From NCBI RefSeq assembly GCF_035222485.1, contig NC_085925.1:2542001-2606000 (forward strand): a stretch of 64,000 nucleotides of DNA, in the 5' to 3' direction. The notes beneath the pieces are model-generated. The model was not told the DNA's origin. It ran no database searches and saw only the letters and a list, made by a program, of their open reading frames with translations. Both the position numbers and the translations under genes were made by a program. The stretch is from Podospora pseudoanserina. Taxonomy: Eukaryota > Ascomycota > Sordariomycetes > Sordariales > Podosporaceae. Positions within the stretch are counted from its first letter, which is position 1. The number at the start of each line of letters is the position of its first letter. Positions 59,228 through 64,000 of this stretch are shown piece after piece.

Positions 59228-60868
59228 GCTGGGCGACCCGATATTTGTTCAAGCGAAAGTGAAGCTACTCGTCAATTCCGTGAATGAATCGTGGTTTCCC
59301 GGTGGTATGACGTGGGAAAATAGCGAGCGCGGCCAGACAACAGTACTTGGAGTCGTGAGCTGGCTGACGAGTCGGTGTGCCGTAGTCTGGAAAAGTGCCG
59401 TTGGGCGACAACGCCTGACCCCAGTCCCCACTGGGATGTATCTCTCGAGCAAAAAAGCGAGTGTGACGAGACAAGACGAGACGAGCAGGAGGTGAGGTCT
59501 CGAGACGAAGGAAAAAGTGGAAGAGAGAAGAGGAGGATACACGAGTAGCAGTATCACGAGGTCAGGTAGGAGAGAGAGAGAGAGAGCAAGAGAGAGGTCT
59601 AGGCCCCTCCAATCGGCGGCCAAGTGGTTCCTTATCTTGTCAGCACTGGCACCAGTCGGTGTCTGCCTCTGCCGGATGCAAACTCGCGCGGGAAATTCAT
59701 CATGGACGCGGCCATTTTGGTCACCTAGCGCCGACACCTTGCCGGGGTCCCCAGGCCCCAGATCCAATCATGGAGGCCCGAGAAAATTCTTCTGACACTG
59801 TCCACGCCCAGGGCACCAGGGGCAGGCCATGGACAGCTGTGTTCACTATCTTCCCCACCACTCTCGCTCTTGTTTCCTACAGGTTCGTGCAGGTTTTAAT
59901 TCTACTCTGATGAGTGCTTGATTCGTGGCGAAGCTGCTGCGACTGTTGCTGATCCAATCATGCTGTTGGCATTCGTGAGTGTCCCATCCGCCCGTCAGCC
60001 AGTGAGATCTGTCAGACGCGATAGGGGCTGTTTTCCAAAAACCGAATCCCCTGCCCGGTTGCGGGAGCGGTGCCCCACTGTAAAGCAGGCTAAGCTCACC
60101 AAGCTGCCAACCCCTGCTCGACGCGATCGGTCGTTGCCGTTTTTGGTAGACTTGTGTGGGATTGATCTGTGCGCTATCAGCCAGTCATCGGCCGGGGCTA
60201 TGGCGCACTGTGCAGACAGGCACACCCCAGATATTGCCTGGTGTACCGTGCACCCCCTTGTCTCGCTAGGCTACCTGGGCGGGCGTTGAAATCAAGATCT
60301 CAGTGCAGGTACTTCCTAGCTTCCAGCTTGCCATGGCCTCTCCGCTGGAACGCAGATACGGCGGGCGACAGGCGATGGTTAATTATTTCGTCATGATCAG
60401 TTTGTTCCCCGCGTTTGCATTTTCTGCTTGTGATTTTTCCGCTTTTTTTCGTGTAGATAGAGAGAGGGAGCGTGCGTTTTGATACGAACTGTTGCTGCCA
60501 TCTGAAAACCTGGGAGGCTTATCCGGTGTTGATCCCGCCAATCCCGCTTCAACTTCAAGACCCCGACGGTGCCACAGTGTTTTCTTGATTCTCTCTGTTC
60601 GACCGCTGGCTCTCGGTGGATTTTCTTCTTTTTCCCCTGAAGAATATTTTCCAGCTGAGTGGTCTCGGAGTCGTACGCACTCACTGGTTCCCGAACCGCA
60701 AAGTCGACGACGACAAAACGACTTTTCCCTCCTCTCTCCCTCTGGCACTTACCGCGCTTATCTCCTGAGACCTTTTCGCCCCACAGCGGACAGATCGGAA
60801 CCTCGACATCTTTGTTTACCTACTTTCCACTCTCGGGCAGGCAGACAGTCAATGTCGCCGCCTTCAAA
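59228..60868. other. Divergent promoter region
   Basis: 1.6 kb between the GT32 gene and the acyltransferase gene. It contains a GA-rich tract at about 59572-59597. No gene seen; it must hold both promoters, and the pyrimidine-rich stretch before 60869 is probably the acyltransferase leader. Confidence 0.5.
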
Positions 60869-62392
60869 ATGCACTCCCTCCGCGAAGGCATCCTAGACGG
60901 CACGGGAAACGACTCCTCCTCCGCCGTCAAGTCAACCGGCCCTTCCTTCTCCCTCAAAGCCATCCTCCGCGGCCTCCGGCACATCCTCTGGCCAAAAGCC
61001 GCCTCGGCAGACAGCTCTCCGCGACAGCTCCGACCAACAGCCTACCTCGACGGTCTGCGCGGGTTCGCCGCCTTTCTGGTGTACATCCACCATCACCAGC
61101 TCTGGGCTCACGGCGCGGAGAGCCTGCAGTCTGCAGTCTACTTTGAGAACGCCTACGGTTTCGACGGGGAGTTTCGGCTGTCTACATTTTATGGCGTTAG
61201 GAACTTTTTTACCGGGGGGCACATGGCTGTGGCCGTGTTTTATGTCATCTCGGGTTATGTCCTTTCCGTCAAGCCGCTGGCGTTGATGCAGAGCGGGGAG
61301 CATCTCAAGCTGGCGGATAATTTGGCATCGGCGTTTTTCCGGAGGTGGTTTAGGTTGTATCTGCCTATTATTGCCACTACGCTTGTTTACATCACCTCGT
61401 GGCATCTTTTTGGGTACTGGAACTTTGCCTGCCCTCCCAAGGAGACGTTCGGGGACGAGCTGTGGAATTGGTATGTCGAGTTCAAAAACTTTTCGTTCTT
61501 GTTCAAAGAAGGGGGTTGGATCTGGGTCAAGGCGAACACGCATACCTGGTCGATACCGCTCGAGATGAGGGGCAGCGTGATCACTTACATGGCTTGCATG
61601 GCGCTCTCCCGGGCGACGACTAAGGCGAGACTGGTGTGTTTGGTTGTGTTGGTGGGGTATTACCTTTATGTGGTGGATGGGTATTACGGGGCGTTGTTTG
61701 TCGCGGGGATGTTGCAGGCGGATTTGGACTTGTTGGCGAGGAGGGAGGGGGGGTATTTTCCTGGTTGGCTGAGGAGGTTGGAGAGGCACAAGACATTTAT
61801 TTACTATCATCTTTTTGTGGTGAGCATGTACCTTGCCGGTGTGCCGTCGGCGACGAACAAGGTGGAGGATTTGAGGGCGAATCCGGGGTGGTATTGGTTG
61901 AGTTATCTCAAGCCGCAGGCGGTGTTTGATCCGAAGTGGTTTTATCTGTTTTGGGCGGCGAATATGCTGGTGGCGGCGGTGCCGAGGATGGGGTGGTTGA
62001 GGAGGTGGTTTGAGGGGAGGTTTTGCCAGTTTTTGGGGAGGATTTCGTTCGCGTTTTATTTGGTGCATGGGCCGATTTTGGCGACGGTTGGGGATCGGCT
62101 GTATCATGTTGTTGGATGGGGGAGGCCGGTCGAGGCTGGGGAGGTGGACATGCTGGCGGCGTGGAGGGATTTGTTGCCGTTGCCCAAGGTTGGGCCGATC
62201 GGGTTGGAGTTTTCGTTTTTGGTGCCGCATTTGATCTTGTTGCCGTTGACATTTTGGGTGGCGGATATTGTGACGAGGATGGTGGACGAGCCTTCGGTCA
62301 AGTTTGCGGCTTGGCTTTATAAAAGGGTTCAGGGAGGAGGGAAACCAGAGATGAAGCCAGAGAGTAACGAGATGATGCTGAGACTGGCTTGA
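60869..62392 (+). CDS. Acyltransferase-3 family multi-pass membrane protein
   Basis: Intronless, 507 residues from the Met at 60869. The open frame extends 70 codons upstream into a leader-like stretch without the family's features, so I chose this Met. The family signature TAYLDGLRGFAAFLVYIHH starts near residue 54. About ten hydrophobic helices follow, with the conserved SGYVLS and FFRRWFRLYLP near residues 130-160 and FLGRISFAFYLVHGPI near 390. Members of this family (OafA/NodX type) transfer acetyl or other acyl groups to sugars, lipids or secondary metabolites at a membrane; in fungi many are uncharacterised. Head-to-head placement with a GT32 glycosyltransferase could mean both act on surface glycans, which is only a guess. 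The frame is intact. Confidence 0.88.
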   Translation: MHSLREGILDGTGNDSSSAVKSTGPSFSLKAILRGLRHILWPKAASADSSPRQLRPTAYLDGLRGFAAFLVYIHHHQLWAHGAESLQSAVYFENAYGFDGEFRLSTFYGVRNFFTGGHMAVAVFYVISGYVLSVKPLALMQSGEHLKLADNLASAFFRRWFRLYLPIIATTLVYITSWHLFGYWNFACPPKETFGDELWNWYVEFKNFSFLFKEGGWIWVKANTHTWSIPLEMRGSVITYMACMALSRATTKARLVCLVVLVGYYLYVVDGYYGALFVAGMLQADLDLLARREGGYFPGWLRRLERHKTFIYYHLFVVSMYLAGVPSATNKVEDLRANPGWYWLSYLKPQAVFDPKWFYLFWAANMLVAAVPRMGWLRRWFEGRFCQFLGRISFAFYLVHGPILATVGDRLYHVVGWGRPVEAGEVDMLAAWRDLLPLPKVGPIGLEFSFLVPHLILLPLTFWVADIVTRMVDEPSVKFAAWLYKRVQGGGKPEMKPESNEMMLRLA

Positions 62393-64000
62393 GGCTAGTC
62401 GAGGTCATTGGTCAGGGAGGACGAAATTGGTTTATGTGTAATGCATTGTATGTCATGTTACGGCGTGGCTTTTTTTATCTTGATGATCATATTAGGAAAG
62501 GTACATGTACATTTAAGCACATCCATGGCTGGCAAAGTATGGGTTTATGCAGCCTGGATCATCTTGGTCATCCTCGTGTTTCTTGGTTTCAATCGGGTAC
62601 GCTAGAAAGTGGCCACAATAAGGGAGATTCTACACCTACAATTACAATCCGAGTGAAGTTAAGCCGGACACCTTAGTGGCACTGTGGACACAACTCTTGA
62701 CCGTCTGCATTTGTGAGGCTGAAGTCTAAATAAACTTCCAACGGGACTGGAATGACAGACGGATGAACAGACCGGTGGAAGCCGTGCGACAAACGGCTGC
62801 CAACATCCATTATCGCGGGCCGCACCCGACGGACGGTATCCCGTGTGTTGACATTGTTCAGGGGTTGATGCCACGACAACCAACCACAATCACAGGAACA
62901 AAGAGCATCTTGATGCGGTTTAGCCACTTTGATCCTTCGTTGATAATCCCACACCTTCACGCTCAACATCATCATCATCATCATCACTTCATGCCATCTC
63001 GCAAATGACTTCCTTCCCCTGATGTTTTCACAAAAGCTCACAGACATCTTACCTATGTACGTTTCGAACACACCAAAACGCATGATTTTGACTGATGGTG
63101 GGTGTGGTGGTGTTTGGAGATCAACAGGGGCAATTCTTTCTCCAGCAACGTGGGTTCTCTCCCCTACTTCACACATTGCCTGCAATCACTGTGCTGCAGA
63201 CTCCGGAAATTGGACAAGGCCGATCACTGTTTCTGCCCAGCAGAGAAAATGTAACTTTCTCCAGGTTTTTTTTGGTTTTGGCAAGGGGCGGATCGGGGTT
63301 GTCGCTGTCGCCGTCGACATGCCCAAAAGCAGTGGATACCGAGGTTTGGCGTCAGAAGCTTGTGATGCGGGGGCTTTGACTGGCGTTAGGCTGTAGAGGG
63401 TTAGCTCCTCCGAGGTGGAGGTGTCTTCCCCCGCGCTGCCCCAACGGATTTTTTTGACAGTCGCGCAACGTGTGAGTTTGGGGAGGGGTACTGTGGTGTA
63501 CCTGCATGCGGGAGATTGGTTGATGTTGTTGCTGATTTATCGGTGCATTTTGCGAGGTTTAAGAGAGAATCGATGGCGATGAGAGAAGAGGAGGTGAGAG
63601 GTGGTGAGATTTGTGACAAATGAAAACTGAGAAAGTGGGATGATGGGTGAGATGTGGATGCAAAGATTCGATAGTAGATTGATTAGATTAGATAGCAGTA
63701 GCTGATTGGTCCCAGGACACTTTGATGGCTTGCGCGCCTTCGGCGGATTGAACGCGTGCTTTCGGGCTTCAGCTTCAGCTTTACTGGCTTTTGCAAGCTG
63801 GACTAGAGCAGAAACGGTGTGAATTGGGTGAGTTGGCTGATCGTTGGGTGATTCCGACTGCCAAACTGGACAGTGGGACTTGCGATTGTCACAGTGGGCT
63901 TGCTGGAAGCAGGGATTGCTTTCACGAACTGTTGTCTGCTTCAACAAAGCATCGGATCAGGCCCTGGTCTTCCCCGCGTTTTCCACATTCTCGTCACCGT
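62393..64000. other. Right end of window, no gene seen
   Basis: The acyltransferase 3' region, a CAT-type triplet repeat at about 62967-62990 and a low-complexity right edge. Frames are short. Any gene to the right starts outside the window. Confidence 0.4.

Noticed and set aside
60932-62230. 430-codon minus-strand frame across the acyltransferase
   Set aside because: Arg/Pro/Gln-rich with no domain; an antisense shadow of the acyltransferase.
62408-62605. Short frame with one membrane helix after the acyltransferase
   Set aside because: Lies in the probable 3' UTR, is short, has no support, and its helix could be chance.

Overview
The window looks like nuclear DNA of a filamentous ascomycete, most likely a sordariomycete close to Sordariales. 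The reasons are short spliceosomal introns (about 50-65 nt) with GTRNGT-like donors and CTAAC/CTRAY-like branch sites, fungal-only families (PTH11-type rhodopsin-fold membrane protein, GT32, DUF3638/DUF6606 giant protein, CAP and GPI secretome proteins), a tRNA-Phe almost identical to the Neurospora one as I remember it, and many CpA-to-TpA type changes, the signature of repeat-induced point mutation (RIP), in transposons and in several dead genes. The species is not identifiable from the sequence alone.

Layout. 0-3.2 kb: a broken bifunctional catalase-peroxidase and a broken 5'-nucleotidase, facing each other. 3.5-9.2 kb: a rhodopsin-fold integral membrane protein (-), a 3.3-kb gene-free stretch, and a secreted two-domain rhodanese (+). 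9.2-12.3 kb: an intron-bearing tRNA-Phe and a stand-alone RNase H gene with two stops. 13.7-18.6 kb: two divergent cytochrome P450 genes, the left one damaged and the right one whole. 19.1-25 kb: a 5'-truncated Tad-like LINE, a cysteine-rich secreted protein, and a 501-bp hAT-type MITE with a decayed 8-bp target duplication. 25.9-30 kb: a GPI-anchored protein and remnants of uncharacterised genes. 31.9-34.7 kb: a 930-residue C2H2 zinc-finger protein. 36.3-46.5 kb: a single six-exon gene for a roughly 3,280-residue DUF6606/DUF3638/DUF3645 protein with an ATP-binding P-loop and a DEAH box. 46.7-48.6 kb: a small C2H2 protein and a secreted CAP protein. 49.3-51.4 kb: an extremely AT-rich transposon relic with a GC-normal 0.4-kb insert. 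51.9-56.4 kb: a decayed methyltransferase, a small hypothetical protein, a disrupted gene with alpha-factor-like pheromone repeats, and a small secreted protein. 57.8-62.4 kb: an Och1-like GT32 glycosyltransferase (-) and an acyltransferase-3 membrane protein (+), divergently transcribed.

The window reads as an accessory-rich, partly decaying segment. Intact genes mostly serve the surface and secretome (rhodopsin-fold receptor-like protein, rhodanese, CAP, GPI protein, cysteine-rich protein, GT32, acyltransferase), and are interspersed with transposon relics and at least seven broken genes. Two items stand out: the giant P-loop protein, whose cellular role is poorly known, and the pheromone-like repeat gene. 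Exon borders were placed by eye from splice motifs and reading phase. Family names rest on recalled motifs, not on database searches.
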